Shown piece after piece: positions 8,725-18,213 of a stretch of 64,000 nt of DNA. A program made the translations under genes and the position numbers. The notes under the pieces are model-generated. The model did no database searches. It worked only from the letters and a program-made list of their open reading frames with translations, and was not told where the DNA came from. How positions within the stretch are numbered: position 1 is the first letter of the stretch; each line of letters opens with the position of its first letter. The stretch comes from Streptomyces liliifuscus (GTDB lineage Bacteria; Actinomycetota; Actinomycetes; Streptomycetales; Streptomycetaceae), in the NCBI RefSeq assembly GCF_016598615.1, contig NZ_CP066831.1, forward strand, positions 2,046,001 to 2,110,000. Direction: 5' to 3'.

Positions 8725-9684
8725 GTGACGAGGGATCGAAGCGGTGACGTGATCGTGGTCGGCAGCGGGGTCATAGGACTCACGACGGCCGTCGTTCTGG
8801 CCGAGAGCGGCAGGCGGGTGCGGATCTGGACACGGGAGCCCGCCGAGGGAACCACCTCGGCGGTTGCGGGCGCGCTGTGGTGGCCGTACAGCGTCGAACC
8901 GCTGGAACTCGCCCGCGCGTGGGCCCTGGAGTCACTTTCCGTGTACGAGGAGTTGGCGGCGCGGCCCCAGGAGACGGGCGTACGCATGGTCGAGGGCGTA
9001 CTGGGTGGGTCGCGGCTGGACGAGCAGGGGCCGTGGGCCGCGGCTCGGCTGCCGGGGCTTCGGGCGTCCACGCCCGAGGAGTACGCGGGTACCGGGCTGT
9101 GGGCCCGGCTGCCGTTGATCGACATGCCTGTGCAGTTGCGGTGGCTGCGCGAGCGGTTCCTGCGGGCGGGCGGGACGGTCGAGGTGCGGGCCGTGGCTGA
9201 TCTCGCCGAGGCGGAGGCGGCGGCACCGGTGGTCGTCAACTGCACGGGGTTGGGCGCCCGGGAGCTCGTACCGGATCCCGCGGTTCGGCCCGTGCGGGGG
9301 CAGCTCGTGATTGTGGAGAACCCCGGTGTGCGCAACTGGCTCGTCTCGACGGATGCCGGCGCCGGGACGACCACCTATCTCTTTCCGCAGCCTGACCGGT
9401 TGGTCCTGGGTGGGACGACCGACGAGGACGAGTGGTCGCTCACGCCTGATCCGGCGGTGGCCGCGCGGATCGTGGAGCAGTGTGCGCGGTTTTGGCCCGC
9501 GGTGGCGCGGGTGCGGGTGTTGGAGCATCGGGTCGGGTTGCGGCCGGTGCGGTCGGCGGTGCGGTTGGAGCGGGAAGTCCGGAGTGGGGGTGGGGTGTTG
9601 GTGCATAACTATGGGCATGGTGGGGCGGGGGTGACTGTGGCTTGGGGGTGTGCGCGGGTGGCTGCGGGGCTCGCCTTCGGCTGA
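8725..9684 (+). CDS. FAD-dependent D-amino-acid oxidase family protein
   Basis: The 319-residue protein has the ADP-binding motif at the extreme N-terminus (VIVVGSGVIGLTTAVVLAESG), the DAAO-like VAGALWWPY segment, the substrate-arginine region RVGLRPVRSAVRLE and the terminal FAD motif HNYGHGGAGVTVAWGCA. Family members oxidise neutral D-amino acids to keto acids, ammonia and H2O2. No export signal, so cytoplasmic. The GTG start at 8725 has no ribosome site, but TACCGT lies 6 nt upstream, which fits a leaderless transcript. A perfect terminator follows. Confidence 0.9.
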   Translation: MTRDRSGDVIVVGSGVIGLTTAVVLAESGRRVRIWTREPAEGTTSAVAGALWWPYSVEPLELARAWALESLSVYEELAARPQETGVRMVEGVLGGSRLDEQGPWAAARLPGLRASTPEEYAGTGLWARLPLIDMPVQLRWLRERFLRAGGTVEVRAVADLAEAEAAAPVVVNCTGLGARELVPDPAVRPVRGQLVIVENPGVRNWLVSTDAGAGTTTYLFPQPDRLVLGGTTDEDEWSLTPDPAVAARIVEQCARFWPAVARVRVLEHRVGLRPVRSAVRLEREVRSGGGVLVHNYGHGGAGVTVAWGCARVAAGLAFG

Positions 9685-9691
9685 GCGCCGT

Positions 9692-9719
9692 GCGGGGTGC
9701 CCTTCGCAGGGCACCCCGC
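9692..9719 (+). terminator. Intrinsic terminator of the D-amino-acid oxidase gene
   Basis: GCGGGGTGCCC and GGGCACCCCGC form a perfect 11-bp stem around the loop TTCGCA, 7 nt after the stop codon. Confidence 0.85.
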
Positions 9720-9752
9720 CGGGAGGGTCGTATGTCGACTGCGGGTTCGCCG

Positions 9753-9781
9753 TGGCTGGTCGCGCAGTTCCCCGCGCCCCT
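9753..9781 (+). repeat. Dispersed Streptomyces repeat, copy 3
   Basis: A full-length copy (TGGCTGGTCGCGCAG...CGCGCCCCT) without the inverted partner. It is downstream of the oxidase terminator, in the convergent gap before the BCCT gene. Confidence 0.85.
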
Positions 9782-9860
9782 AAAAGCCGAAGCCTGGCCC
9801 TCGCCCCCGCCTTCGCCACCGCGCTAGCCGAGCCTCAGCACACAGCCGCGCTCGCCGAGC

Positions 9861-9916
9861 CGCAGCCCGCAGCCCGCAGCCCGCAGCCCGCAGCCCGCAG
9901 CCCGCAGCCCGCAGCC
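9861..9916. repeat. Heptanucleotide tandem repeat, eight perfect CGCAGCC units
   Basis: Eight uninterrupted copies of the 7-mer CGCAGCC (56 bp) lie in the 283-bp convergent gap between the oxidase and BCCT genes. A second small duplication (ATCCAGCCCAA at about 9930 and 9949) follows. A 7-bp unit is not codon-periodic. It is a candidate variable-number repeat and may hinder transcription through the gap. Confidence 0.9.
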
Positions 9917-9967
9917 AAGCTTGCCCCGATCCAGCCCAATCTGGTCCAATCCAGCCCAAGCTGGGAC

Positions 9968-11674
9968 TCAGCCGTGGTCGTGGCCCAGTGGGTCGCCCTC
10001 CGTTTCTGTGCCTGCGCCCGGGCCGACCCTGATCTCGAATTCGCCGTCGTACTTCTTGTGGCCCTCGATCACGGCGAGTTGGACGGCCTCGGAGCCCATT
10101 TCGCGGCGGACGATGACCGGGTCCCTGCGCAGGTCGCGCATGAGGGAGATGCACATGCCGATCATCACGAGGACGAAGGGTGCGGCGGCCAGGATCGTGA
10201 GGTTCTGCAGGCCTTGGAGCGCGTTGCCCTCGGTGCCGACGAGCAGCATGATGGCGGCGACTGCTCCCGTGACCACGCCCCAGAACACCACGACGAAGCG
10301 GCCGGGTTCGAGGGCGCCCTTCTGGGAGAGCGTGCCCATCACGATGGACGCGGCGTCGGCGCCCGAGACGAAGAAGATGCCGACGAGGATCATCACGAGC
10401 AGGCTGGTCGCGGTCGCGATGGGGAACTCCTGAAGGACGCCGAAGAGCTGGCCCTCGGGGGTCGACTCGCCACCGAGCGCGCCGCCCTCCTTCAGCTTCA
10501 TCGCCGTACCGCCGAAGATCGCGAACCACACGAGACTGACGGTGCTGGGCACGAGGATGACGCCGCCGACGAACTGCCGGATGGTGCGGCCGCGGCTGAT
10601 GCGCGCGATGAACATGCCGACGAAGGGCGTCCAGGAGATCCACCACGCCCAGTAGAAGACGGTCCAGCTGCCGAGCCAGTCCGCGACGCCCTCGCCGGTG
10701 CTGGCCTCGGTGCGGCCGGCCAGCTGCGGCAGGTCACCGAGGTAGGAGAAGACCGAGGTGGGCAGCAGGTCGAGGACGATGACCGTCGGGCCCGCGATGA
10801 ACACGAAGACCGCGAGCACCAGGGCGAGCACCATGTTGATGTTGGACAGCCACTGGATGCCCTTCTCGATGCCCGAGATGGCCGAGGCGACGAACGCGAC
10901 CGTCAGGACGGCGATGATCACGACGAGCAGACCGTCGCTCACCTTGTCCAACCAGTCCAGCTCGGTGAATCCGGAGCCGATCTGGAGGGCGCCGAGGCCC
11001 AGTGAGGCCGCGGAGCCGAAGACGGTGGCGATGATCGCGAGGATGTCGATGGCCCGCCCGACGCCGCCGTTCGCGTGCTTCTCCCCGATGAGCGGGGTGA
11101 AGACCGCGCTGATCGTCTGGCGGCGGCGCTTGCGGAAGGTGCTGTAGGCGATGGCGAGGCCGACCACCGCGTAGATCGCCCAGGGGTGCAGCGTCCAGTG
11201 GAAGAGGGTGGTGGCCATCGCCGTCTGCATGCGTTCCGCGGAGTCCGCGGGGTCGGTTCCCGGTGGCGGGGTCGTGTAGTGGGAGAGCGGCTCGCTCACG
11301 CCGTAGAACATCAGGCCGATGCCCATACCGGCGCTGAACATCATCGCGACCCAGGACACGGTCTTGAACTCGGGCTCCTCGCCCTCCGCGCCGAGGTGGA
11401 TCCTGCCGTACCGGCTGATCGCGAGCCACAGTGCGAAGACCACAAAACCCGAGGCGGCCAGCATGAAGGCCCAGCCGCCGTTGTGCATCAGGCCGCTGAG
11501 CATCTTGTCGGAGGCGCTCTTCAGGGAGTCGGTGCCGGCCGATCCCCAGATCACGAAGGCCACGGTGATGGCGGCGGTGACGCCGAACACCACCCAGTCG
11601 GTGTGCTGACCGGGGCCGCCGGGAATGTCCGATGGACCTTCCCGGCCTCCCCTCTTGTACAGGTCTTCAGTCAT
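9968..11674 (-). CDS. BCCT family betaine/choline/carnitine transporter
   Basis: A 568-residue membrane protein with about 12 hydrophobic helices. The family signature is clear: WISWTPFVGMFIARISRGRT in helix 8, and an aromatic box region FHWTLHPWAIYAVVGLAIAY. BCCT carriers import glycine betaine, choline or related quaternary amines, mostly with Na+ or H+, and serve osmoprotection. The charged C-terminal tail could be the osmosensing part known from BetP. ATG 11674 was chosen because GGGGAAGG lies 8 nt upstream; the GTG 9 nt earlier has no ribosome site. It is downstream of and co-directional with the M14 peptidase (89-bp gap). Confidence 0.93.
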   Translation of the reverse strand: MTEDLYKRGGREGPSDIPGGPGQHTDWVVFGVTAAITVAFVIWGSAGTDSLKSASDKMLSGLMHNGGWAFMLAASGFVVFALWLAISRYGRIHLGAEGEEPEFKTVSWVAMMFSAGMGIGLMFYGVSEPLSHYTTPPPGTDPADSAERMQTAMATTLFHWTLHPWAIYAVVGLAIAYSTFRKRRRQTISAVFTPLIGEKHANGGVGRAIDILAIIATVFGSAASLGLGALQIGSGFTELDWLDKVSDGLLVVIIAVLTVAFVASAISGIEKGIQWLSNINMVLALVLAVFVFIAGPTVIVLDLLPTSVFSYLGDLPQLAGRTEASTGEGVADWLGSWTVFYWAWWISWTPFVGMFIARISRGRTIRQFVGGVILVPSTVSLVWFAIFGGTAMKLKEGGALGGESTPEGQLFGVLQEFPIATATSLLVMILVGIFFVSGADAASIVMGTLSQKGALEPGRFVVVFWGVVTGAVAAIMLLVGTEGNALQGLQNLTILAAAPFVLVMIGMCISLMRDLRRDPVIVRREMGSEAVQLAVIEGHKKYDGEFEIRVGPGAGTETEGDPLGHDHG

Positions 11675-11763
11675 CTGCGGCACCTTCCCCTGGAAAACCG
11701 TGGGTAAGCCATTTCCTCGCTATGCCCTACGACCTACCACAGGTGCTACAGATCTCACCCGCC

Positions 11764-13041
11764 TCAGCAGTCGGTGTCGGGCTCCCCGACCGTGAGGCGG
11801 TACGGAGCGCGCTCGTCGAGGAGCAGCGGTACGAGAGCGCGCAGGGACTGGCGCAGCGGGACGAAGGCGCCTTCGGCGTCCTGCCGCGCACTGACCCCGT
11901 GCAGGGCGAGTTCGTCCTTTACGTCCGCGTATTGGTCGGCCGTCAGCCGGTAGGCGCAGGGCGGGTCCGCGATGATCTCGGACGGCTCGGCCGGGTCGTT
12001 GTCGGCGCCCCCGACGTAGACCGGGCCTGTGTCCCGGTAGCCGGCCAGCCGGGCCGCCGTCGTGGCCGCCTCGATGCGGGTGCGCCGTTCGCCCGTGAAC
12101 TCGAACAGCCCGTCCAGCGCTGCCAGTTGGGAGTGGACGCGGCGCCGGTTGTTGAGTGCCTCGTCGGCCTTCTCGGCGTCCGTGAGGGGGTCGACTCGGC
12201 TCTCGATGAGCAGCCCGACGCCGTGTTTGACGCCGGACATGTTCCGCAGGATGCGCTCCTGTCCGTCGCCCGCGACCTGCCGGATCGGGTCGCCGGTCAC
12301 GGGGTCGGTCCAGATCCCGTACGTGCCGGTCGAGTACCCCTCCTCCTGGGCAGCGGGGCGTACGTACGCCTCCGACAGGGTCTGCCCCTCGTCGTGCACG
12401 GCCGCGTCGGTGTTGAGGTTGCGCGGCCAGAGGTCGAAGAGGTCCTTGTCGTAGTACGGGGGTGTGGCCCCGTACTCGTGCAGGTCGTAGATCACGTCGG
12501 GCTTGCGGTCGCGGACGAGGGCGGCCATGGCGCGGCCCTCGGCCGTCTGGAGCGCGAGGTGGTCGCGGTTGATGTCGACGCCGTCGCTGTTGCCGCGGGT
12601 GTCGGCGGCCCGGCCGTCCGGGTTGGCGGTGGGCACGACGAGCAGCGTGGTGCGGTCGAGGAACTTCCGCGTGGCGGAGTCCTTCGCGTACGCGAGGTCA
12701 CGGACCGTCGTGAGGCAGGCCTCGCGCCCGGACGGTTCGTCGCCGTGCTGGCTGCACACCAACAGGACGGTGTTGGCCGCGTGGCTGTTGCCGATGCGTA
12801 CGAGCCGGAGCGGGCGATCCTGTTTCGTCGTGCCGATCCGGCTGATGGACACCCGGCTGCTCGACTTGTCGACGGCGGCGAGGAAGTCCCCCTCCTCGGG
12901 CGGGGTGGTCCAGCGTGCGCCGTCGGTCTCCTCGAATCCGGTACGGGGCGGGGTCTGGGCGGCTTGGGCGGGCACCGTCAGGAGGGGTGCGGTGAGCACC
13001 GCCACCGTCAGGGCGAGTATTCCTGTGCGGCGGGATGTCAT
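11764..13041 (-). CDS. Secreted M14 family zinc carboxypeptidase
   Basis: A 425-residue precursor with a Sec signal (hydrophobic [16 protein letters not shown], cleavage after AQA near residue 27). The zinc motif HGDE (His99, Glu102 in QHGDEPSG) and a later DLHEYG, which probably supplies the third ligand, mark a peptidase family M14 domain. Substrates are C-terminal residues of extracellular peptides or cell-wall peptides. Its ATG overlaps the TGA of the upstream S15 peptidase gene (TGATG), implying translational coupling. Together with the M1 enzyme this makes a local exopeptidase set. Confidence 0.87.
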   Translation of the reverse strand: MTSRRTGILALTVAVLTAPLLTVPAQAAQTPPRTGFEETDGARWTTPPEEGDFLAAVDKSSSRVSISRIGTTKQDRPLRLVRIGNSHAANTVLLVCSQHGDEPSGREACLTTVRDLAYAKDSATRKFLDRTTLLVVPTANPDGRAADTRGNSDGVDINRDHLALQTAEGRAMAALVRDRKPDVIYDLHEYGATPPYYDKDLFDLWPRNLNTDAAVHDEGQTLSEAYVRPAAQEEGYSTGTYGIWTDPVTGDPIRQVAGDGQERILRNMSGVKHGVGLLIESRVDPLTDAEKADEALNNRRRVHSQLAALDGLFEFTGERRTRIEAATTAARLAGYRDTGPVYVGGADNDPAEPSEIIADPPCAYRLTADQYADVKDELALHGVSARQDAEGAFVPLRQSLRALVPLLLDERAPYRLTVGEPDTDC

Positions 13042-15002
13042 CAGTGGGTGCCTCCGGGTACGCGCTGCGTGGCACGCGGCTCGCCGATGCCGTCGAGGGT
13101 GGCGTCGGGGGTGACGTACGAGGATCCCGAGGTGGCGCGTGCGAAGGCGGCGGCGCCTCCGACGAGCGGGACACTGGCCTTCGTGCGCGCGAGGTCGAGG
13201 GCGAGGGTCGGAGTGCTGGACGGCGGGTCGATGAGGCCCTCGTCGGTGCCGGCGACGATCAGCGCGAGGCGGTGTCCGGCCGGGACGACGTGGTCGCTGG
13301 CGTGCAGGTCGAGGGTGATGGTGTAGCGCTTGCCCGGGGTGAGCGGTTCGCCCTTGTCGTCCGAGCGGTGGTTGCCGAGGTCGGCCCAACCGCGGCTGAA
13401 CACCGTGTAGTCGACGTCCGCGGTCTTGGCCTGCGTCTCCTTGAAGCAGGAGCTGTCGCCTGTGGTGCTCGGGCCCCAGCAGGTGCGGCCGGTGAGCGTG
13501 GTGATGCCCTCGCCGGAGGCGGAGTAGTCGCGGATCGTGTCCGGGCCGAGGTCGACCAGGACCGCGGAGAGATGAGCGCTCGACGTGGTCGGGGTGGCGG
13601 TGACGGTCACCTTGGAGGAGCCGGACAGGCGGACGTCACGGGTGAGCGGCTTGGTGGTGAAGCCGGCCTTGGCGGTCGTGGACTGGTCGATCTGGGCGGC
13701 CCAGTCCGTCTCGTCCTGCTGCGGGTCGTCGGTGAAGGTCTCCGTGCCCGATCCGGTACGCAGTCCGAGGGTGCCGACGCCAGCCTGCGCTCCCTTGCCC
13801 GGGCGCAGGCTCACGGTGTCGGTGGCACGCGGGGGCCAGACGTTCGAGGTGACCCACTGGTCGGGGGCGCGCTCGATGTCGGCCATCGGCTCGTCGTCGA
13901 TGCCGTTGTCGTAGCCGAGGAGTTCATGGTCGAACCAGCGGTGCAGGGTGTCGGCCCATTCGGCGCGGCGGAAGTCGAAGGGGTCGACGTGACCGGTCTG
14001 GGACAACCAGATCTTGCGGTCGACACCGTTCTCGGCGAGGCCGTCCCACCACTGGCCGAAGTGCTTGGGGCGGACGTTGAGGTCCTGCATGCCGTGGATG
14101 ACGAAGACGCTGGCGTCGACCTTGCGGACGTCCTTCACGTAGTCGCGCTCGGTCCACAGCTTGGTCCAGTCACCGGTGCGCGGGGCGCCGTCGACGAGTT
14201 TCTGCTGGACGGCGGCGCACCTGGCGCGGGCGTCGGGGCTCTCGACGTAGTCGGACAGCCACTCGGGGCCGGAGTCGTAGAGGGGGGCGCCCTTGGCGAA
14301 GTAGTAGTCGTACCAGGAGGAGATGGCGGCGATGGGGACGATCGTCTCCAGGCCCTCGACCCCGGTGGCGGCGACGCCGTTGGCGATGGTGCCGTCGTAG
14401 CTCTTGCCGATCATGCCGGTCCTGCCGTTGGTCCAGCCGGCCTTGGCCTTCGTGGTCCCCGTGCGGGAGGTGTAGCCCTTGGCCCGGCCGTTCAGCCAGT
14501 CGACGACGGCCTTCGCGGACTGGACGTCGGAGCGGCCGCCGACGTCCACGCAGCCGTCGGAGCGGTTGGTCCCGGCCAGGTCGACGGCGACGAAGGCGTA
14601 GCCGCGCGGCACGAAGTAGTTGTCGTAGTAGAGCGGCATCTGCACGACGTTGCCGTTGGCGTCGTACGTCTTGCGCTGGCTCTCGTTGCCGCGCCCGCAG
14701 CAGGAGTAGTACGGGCTGGCATCCATGATCACGGGTACCTTGCGGCCCTGCTGTGCGGGTTCCCGCGGGCGGACTATGTCGACGGCGACGCGGTCGGTCT
14801 TCCCGTCGCCGTCACCGTCCAGTTGGGTGTCCACCCAGACGGATTCGCGGATCGCGTTGTCGTAGGAGTAGACGGGGGCGCTCTCCCGCGGGGCGCTGTG
14901 GGCGGCGACCGGGGTGAGGAGCGTGGCCATCAGGGCGGCTGTGGCCGCCGTCGCGAGCGATCTCCAGTTGGTGAAGCGCTTGTAGCGCGCAGGTGTCCGC
15001 AT
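13041..15002 (-). CDS. Secreted Xaa-Pro dipeptidyl-peptidase (S15/CocE-NonD family)
   Basis: A 653-residue precursor. The signal peptide spans about 37 residues (basic [10 protein letters not shown], hydrophobic core, VAAHSA). The alpha/beta-hydrolase nucleophile is Ser201 in [12 protein letters not shown]; the acid is likely in GMQDLNVRP and the base in [11 protein letters not shown]-terminal jelly-roll-type domain follows, as in S15 peptidases. It releases Xaa-Pro dipeptides from extracellular peptides, or cleaves esters if CocE-like. It is first in a coupled pair with the M14 gene and divergent from the M1 aminopeptidase. Confidence 0.9.
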   Translation of the reverse strand: MRTPARYKRFTNWRSLATAATAALMATLLTPVAAHSAPRESAPVYSYDNAIRESVWVDTQLDGDGDGKTDRVAVDIVRPREPAQQGRKVPVIMDASPYYSCCGRGNESQRKTYDANGNVVQMPLYYDNYFVPRGYAFVAVDLAGTNRSDGCVDVGGRSDVQSAKAVVDWLNGRAKGYTSRTGTTKAKAGWTNGRTGMIGKSYDGTIANGVAATGVEGLETIVPIAAISSWYDYYFAKGAPLYDSGPEWLSDYVESPDARARCAAVQQKLVDGAPRTGDWTKLWTERDYVKDVRKVDASVFVIHGMQDLNVRPKHFGQWWDGLAENGVDRKIWLSQTGHVDPFDFRRAEWADTLHRWFDHELLGYDNGIDDEPMADIERAPDQWVTSNVWPPRATDTVSLRPGKGAQAGVGTLGLRTGSGTETFTDDPQQDETDWAAQIDQSTTAKAGFTTKPLTRDVRLSGSSKVTVTATPTTSSAHLSAVLVDLGPDTIRDYSASGEGITTLTGRTCWGPSTTGDSSCFKETQAKTADVDYTVFSRGWADLGNHRSDDKGEPLTPGKRYTITLDLHASDHVVPAGHRLALIVAGTDEGLIDPPSSTPTLALDLARTKASVPLVGGAAAFARATSGSSYVTPDATLDGIGEPRATQRVPGGTH

Positions 15003-15219
15003 GCGCGGAAGGTACTCCGGTCAACTCCTGTGCAAAAGAGGGCCGATTGGGGTGTGCGGAGGTTCGGCCGGTGGTGTGGCTTGAAAGGTGCGTGGGACGG
15101 GGTCGCTCATGTCGGCCGAATGGCGATCGTGTGACAGGAGCGGTCATGGACACCGATGGGTCCACAGCGAATGAATAGGCTCCGAACAGACTTCGTGCCC
15201 CTACGACTTGGAGCTTGAC

Positions 15220-16713
15220 GTGCACCGCAGACTCATCGCCCCGGGCGCACTCGCTGCCTCCCTGCTGCTGGCGATCCCGGCATCGGCGGCCGACTACTCC
15301 CCCGGAGCGCCGGGCATCGGCGATCCCTACTACCCGGCTTACGGCAACGGCGGATACGACGTCTCCCACTACGACCTCCGGCTCCAATACCAGCCGGAGA
15401 CGGACAAGTTGGAGGGAACCGCGACCCTCCTGGCGAGGACCACGCAGGATCTCTCGCGCTTCAATCTGGACTTCCTGCTCGATGTGAGCGAGGTGCGGGT
15501 CAACGGCACGAAGGCCGCGTTCACCACCTCGGGCGAGCACGAGCTGGAGATCACGCCGAAGAACCCGCTGCCCAAGGGCACGGCCGTCACGGTCGTGGTG
15601 CGCTACAGCGGGGTGCCTTCCTCGAAGAAGGCGTACGGGTTCACCAGTTGGCACCGCACTCCGGACGGCGGGGTCGGGGCGAACGAGCCCGAGGCGGCCT
15701 GGTGGTGGTTCCCCAGCAACGACCATCCGCTGGACAAGGCCACGTACGACGTGTCGGTCGCCGTGCCCGACGGTTCGCAGGCGATCTCCAACGGCACGCT
15801 CCAGTCGGTGAGTTCACGGGCCGGCTGGACGCGCTACAGCTGGCGGTCGAACAAGCCGCAGGCCACGTATCTGGCCACGTTGGCGGTCGGGAAGTTCGAC
15901 CTCACGACCGGGACGTCGGAGAGCGGCATCCCGATCGTCAACGCCTACAGCAAGGATCTGGGCGACAACTACGGGGCGGCGCGCGCGAGCATCGAGCGGA
16001 CCGGGGAGGTCGCGGACTGGCTGTCCGAGTATTTCGGGCCTTATCCGTTCAATGCTTTGGGTGGTTATGTCCCCAATACCAACACCGGGTACGCGTTGGA
16101 GACGCAGACCCGGCCGTTCTACAGCCCGCGGCAGTTCGCGAGCGGGACGAACGTGTCCGTGGTCGTGCACGAGCTGGCCCACCAGTGGTACGGCGACTAC
16201 GTGTCCGTCACCGGATGGAAGGACATCTGGATCAACGAGGGCTTCGCCCGGTACGCGCAGTGGCTCTGGTCGGAGCACGAGGGCGAGGGGACGGCGCAGG
16301 AGATCGCGGACTACGTGTACGCGTCGCGGGCCGCCGACGATCCGTTCTGGACCGTCGAGCCCGGGGATCCCGGGCCGGAGAACCAGTTCCACATCGCCGT
16401 GTACGACCGCGGGGCGCTGGCCTTGCAGGCGCTGCGCAACGAGATCGGGGACGAGGTGTTCTTCGCCATTCTGAAGGGCTGGCCGAAGAAGTACGCGAAC
16501 GGGAACGCGACGGTCGGTGACTTCGTGAAGTACGCGGAGGAGGTGTCGGGGCAGCCGCTCGCGTCGCTGTTCGACACGTGGCTGTACCAGGCGTCGAAGC
16601 CGGAGGCGCCGGCGGCGCGGGCTGCTTCTATCGCGCCTCGGGCTCAGGGGGAGCTGGTGCGGCCGAAGTCGTGGAAGAAGATCGCGGCGACGAACTCGGT
16701 TCACGAGCGGTAG
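15220..16713 (+). CDS. Secreted M1 family metallopeptidase (aminopeptidase)
   Basis: A 497-residue precursor with a Sec signal (HRRLIAPGALAASLLLAIP, cleavage at ASA). The gluzincin zinc site is complete: HELAHQW (His317, Glu318, His321) and NEGFARY (Glu340). The substrate loop reads GYALETQTRP in place of the classic GAMEN. It stops after the catalytic domain, so it lacks the long C-terminal helical domain of PepN; this short form is common in Streptomyces exoproteins. GTG 15220 was selected over TTG 15208 because GGAG lies 6 nt upstream. It is divergent from the S15/M14 operon with a 217-bp promoter region. Confidence 0.93.
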   Translation: MHRRLIAPGALAASLLLAIPASAADYSPGAPGIGDPYYPAYGNGGYDVSHYDLRLQYQPETDKLEGTATLLARTTQDLSRFNLDFLLDVSEVRVNGTKAAFTTSGEHELEITPKNPLPKGTAVTVVVRYSGVPSSKKAYGFTSWHRTPDGGVGANEPEAAWWWFPSNDHPLDKATYDVSVAVPDGSQAISNGTLQSVSSRAGWTRYSWRSNKPQATYLATLAVGKFDLTTGTSESGIPIVNAYSKDLGDNYGAARASIERTGEVADWLSEYFGPYPFNALGGYVPNTNTGYALETQTRPFYSPRQFASGTNVSVVVHELAHQWYGDYVSVTGWKDIWINEGFARYAQWLWSEHEGEGTAQEIADYVYASRAADDPFWTVEPGDPGPENQFHIAVYDRGALALQALRNEIGDEVFFAILKGWPKKYANGNATVGDFVKYAEEVSGQPLASLFDTWLYQASKPEAPAARAASIAPRAQGELVRPKSWKKIAATNSVHER

Positions 16714-16780
16714 CACTCCGTGGGGGGGCGGGTAGGGGTGCGGGTGCGTTGATGTAGGTGGCCTGGTGCGGGTTGTGTTG

Positions 16781-16817
16781 GGCTGGTCGCGCAGTTCCCC
16801 GCGCCCCTTTCGGGGCC
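16781..16817 (+). repeat. Dispersed Streptomyces repeat, copy 4 (between convergent genes)
   Basis: GGCTGGTCGCGCAG, TTCCCCGCGCCCC and then TTTCGGGGCC. It lies between the M1 peptidase and the convergent macrodomain gene, with a small hairpin, and could terminate both. Confidence 0.83.
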
Positions 16818-16838
16818 CGGCCTCGTTGGCGGGCTCGC

Positions 16839-17318
16839 TCAGTCGCCGTGGTCGTACACCGTCACCTTGATGCCCTTTGCTATGAGGCGCTCGGTTATCA
16901 GTGGCTCCACTCGTGACCACTTGCCGCCCGCCAGTCCGCAGCCGATGCGGGGCATGTGGACGGAGGCGCCGAGTTCTAGGGCCTTGTCCGCCAGCGGGGC
17001 GAGGGCCGTGTCGATCGCCTCGTACCGGACGGGGACGCCCTTGCTGCCGGTCTTCGTGCCCCGCTGGCCGATCATGTTGGCCACCCATACATATCGGTCG
17101 ACCTTGACGAACTGGGTCGCGCCCAGGGCGAAGTCGTTGCCCGCGCGCTCGCGGTGCCAGCGGCGGTAGGCGGCCTCCGGCTCCGGCCAGCGGTTCGACA
17201 GGGCGAGGACGAAGCCCTTGCCCCAGCCCCCGACGTCGTTGCAGACATGGGCGATCAGCTTGACGCCCTTGCCCAGTGGGGTGGTGGCGTCGCCCCGGAC
17301 GTATGTGATCTCCGACAT
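16839..17318 (-). CDS. Macro domain protein (ADP-ribose binding/processing)
   Basis: A 159-residue single macro domain: ITYVRGDATTPLG, AHVCNDVGGWGKGFVLALS (ribose and diphosphate loop 1) and MPRIGCGLAGGKW (loop 2). The pattern is closest to the Poa1p/TARG1/DarG-like branch, whose members remove ADP-ribose phosphates or ADP-ribose from proteins or DNA. No DarT-like ADP-ribosyltransferase is adjacent, so a toxin-antitoxin role is not supported. ATG 17318 gives the exact domain start. Confidence 0.88.
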   Translation of the reverse strand: MSEITYVRGDATTPLGKGVKLIAHVCNDVGGWGKGFVLALSNRWPEPEAAYRRWHRERAGNDFALGATQFVKVDRYVWVANMIGQRGTKTGSKGVPVRYEAIDTALAPLADKALELGASVHMPRIGCGLAGGKWSRVEPLITERLIAKGIKVTVYDHGD

Positions 17319-17400
17319 GACGCCAACCGTACGGACCGCCACTGACAATCGGTCTCGGCGTCGAGGGCCGCCGGTCGGCCGTGGGAGCTTTCACAACTCA

Positions 17401-17425
17401 GGTGAGACAGCAATACTGTTGCACC
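17401..17425. promoter_or_regulatory. 25-bp dyad, probable MerR operator/promoter
   Basis: The arms GGTGnnACAGnA and TnCTGTnnCACC are symmetric about position 17413 (9 of 12 base pairs match). It ends 38 bp before the ATG of the MerR-family gene. Long dyads placed between promoter elements are typical of MerR autoregulation. Confidence 0.6.
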
Positions 17426-17463
17426 GCACCCGTGTGGCAGATGTGGTAGTCGAAGGAGCGGTC

Positions 17464-18171
17464 ATGGCGACGGACGTCGAGGAGCCGACGCTCACGGTCG
17501 ATGAGCTGGCCGCGCGGGCGGGGGTCACGGTGCGGACCGTGCGGTTCTACGGCACGAAGGGGCTGTTGCCGCCGCCCGTGATCGGGCCTCGCCGGGTGGG
17601 GCACTACAGCCAGGAGCATCTGTCCCGGCTCGCACTCATCGAGGAATTGCAGCACCAGGGGATGACGCTGGCCGCGATCGAGCGCTATCTGCAGCAGCTG
17701 CCGGAGGGGCTCAGCGCCCATGACCTGGCCATCCACCGGGCCGTGGTGGCCTCCTGGGCGCCGGACTCGGCGGAGGAGATGAACCGCGCGGAGCTGGAGC
17801 GCCGGGCGGGGCGGCCACTGAGCGCGGAGGACCTGGACCGGCTCGTCGCGATGAGCGTCGTCAGGGAGGCGGCCGCCCCGGGCAGCTACCGCGTGGACCT
17901 CGGACTGCTGCGGCTCGGTGTCCAGCTGCTCGACGTACCGATCGCGCACGAGACGATCCTCGCCGCGCGCACGGTCCTGCTGAAGCACACACGAGCCGCT
18001 GCCCACGAACTGTCCCTGCTGTTCCGGGACGAGGTGTCCGAGCGTGAGTCCGTCGAGGCCGTGAAGGACCTGTCCGCGCACATGCAACCGCTCGTGGTGC
18101 AGGCACTGTTGACGACCTTTCAGCGGTCCTTGAAGGAAGAGCTGCGGGAGTGGCTCACCGAGGAGTCCTGA
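17464..18171 (+). CDS. MerR family transcriptional regulator
   Basis: A 235-residue protein. Residues 8-75 form the MerR winged helix (TVDELAARAGVTVRTVRFYGTKGLLPPP, then RRVGHYSQEHLSRLALIEELQ). A long helical effector region of about 150 residues without the cysteine or metal motifs of MerR/SoxR/CueR follows, so the ligand is probably organic. The start ATG 17464 has AAGGAG 6 nt upstream. It is convergent with the SDR gene 43 bp away, and a strong dyad in its own promoter suggests autoregulation. Confidence 0.88.
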   Translation: MATDVEEPTLTVDELAARAGVTVRTVRFYGTKGLLPPPVIGPRRVGHYSQEHLSRLALIEELQHQGMTLAAIERYLQQLPEGLSAHDLAIHRAVVASWAPDSAEEMNRAELERRAGRPLSAEDLDRLVAMSVVREAAAPGSYRVDLGLLRLGVQLLDVPIAHETILAARTVLLKHTRAAAHELSLLFRDEVSERESVEAVKDLSAHMQPLVVQALLTTFQRSLKEELREWLTEES

Positions 18172-18213
18172 GTCACCGGCCGCTGCCGACACCCACGCAT
18201 ACGCCTCCGGCCC

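Noticed and set aside
9861..9916. CRISPR array
   Set aside because: Units are 7 bp with no spacers and no cas genes are near; it is a simple tandem repeat.
16839..17318. DarTG-type toxin-antitoxin system
   Set aside because: Only the macrodomain is present; no ADP-ribosyltransferase gene is adjacent on either side.
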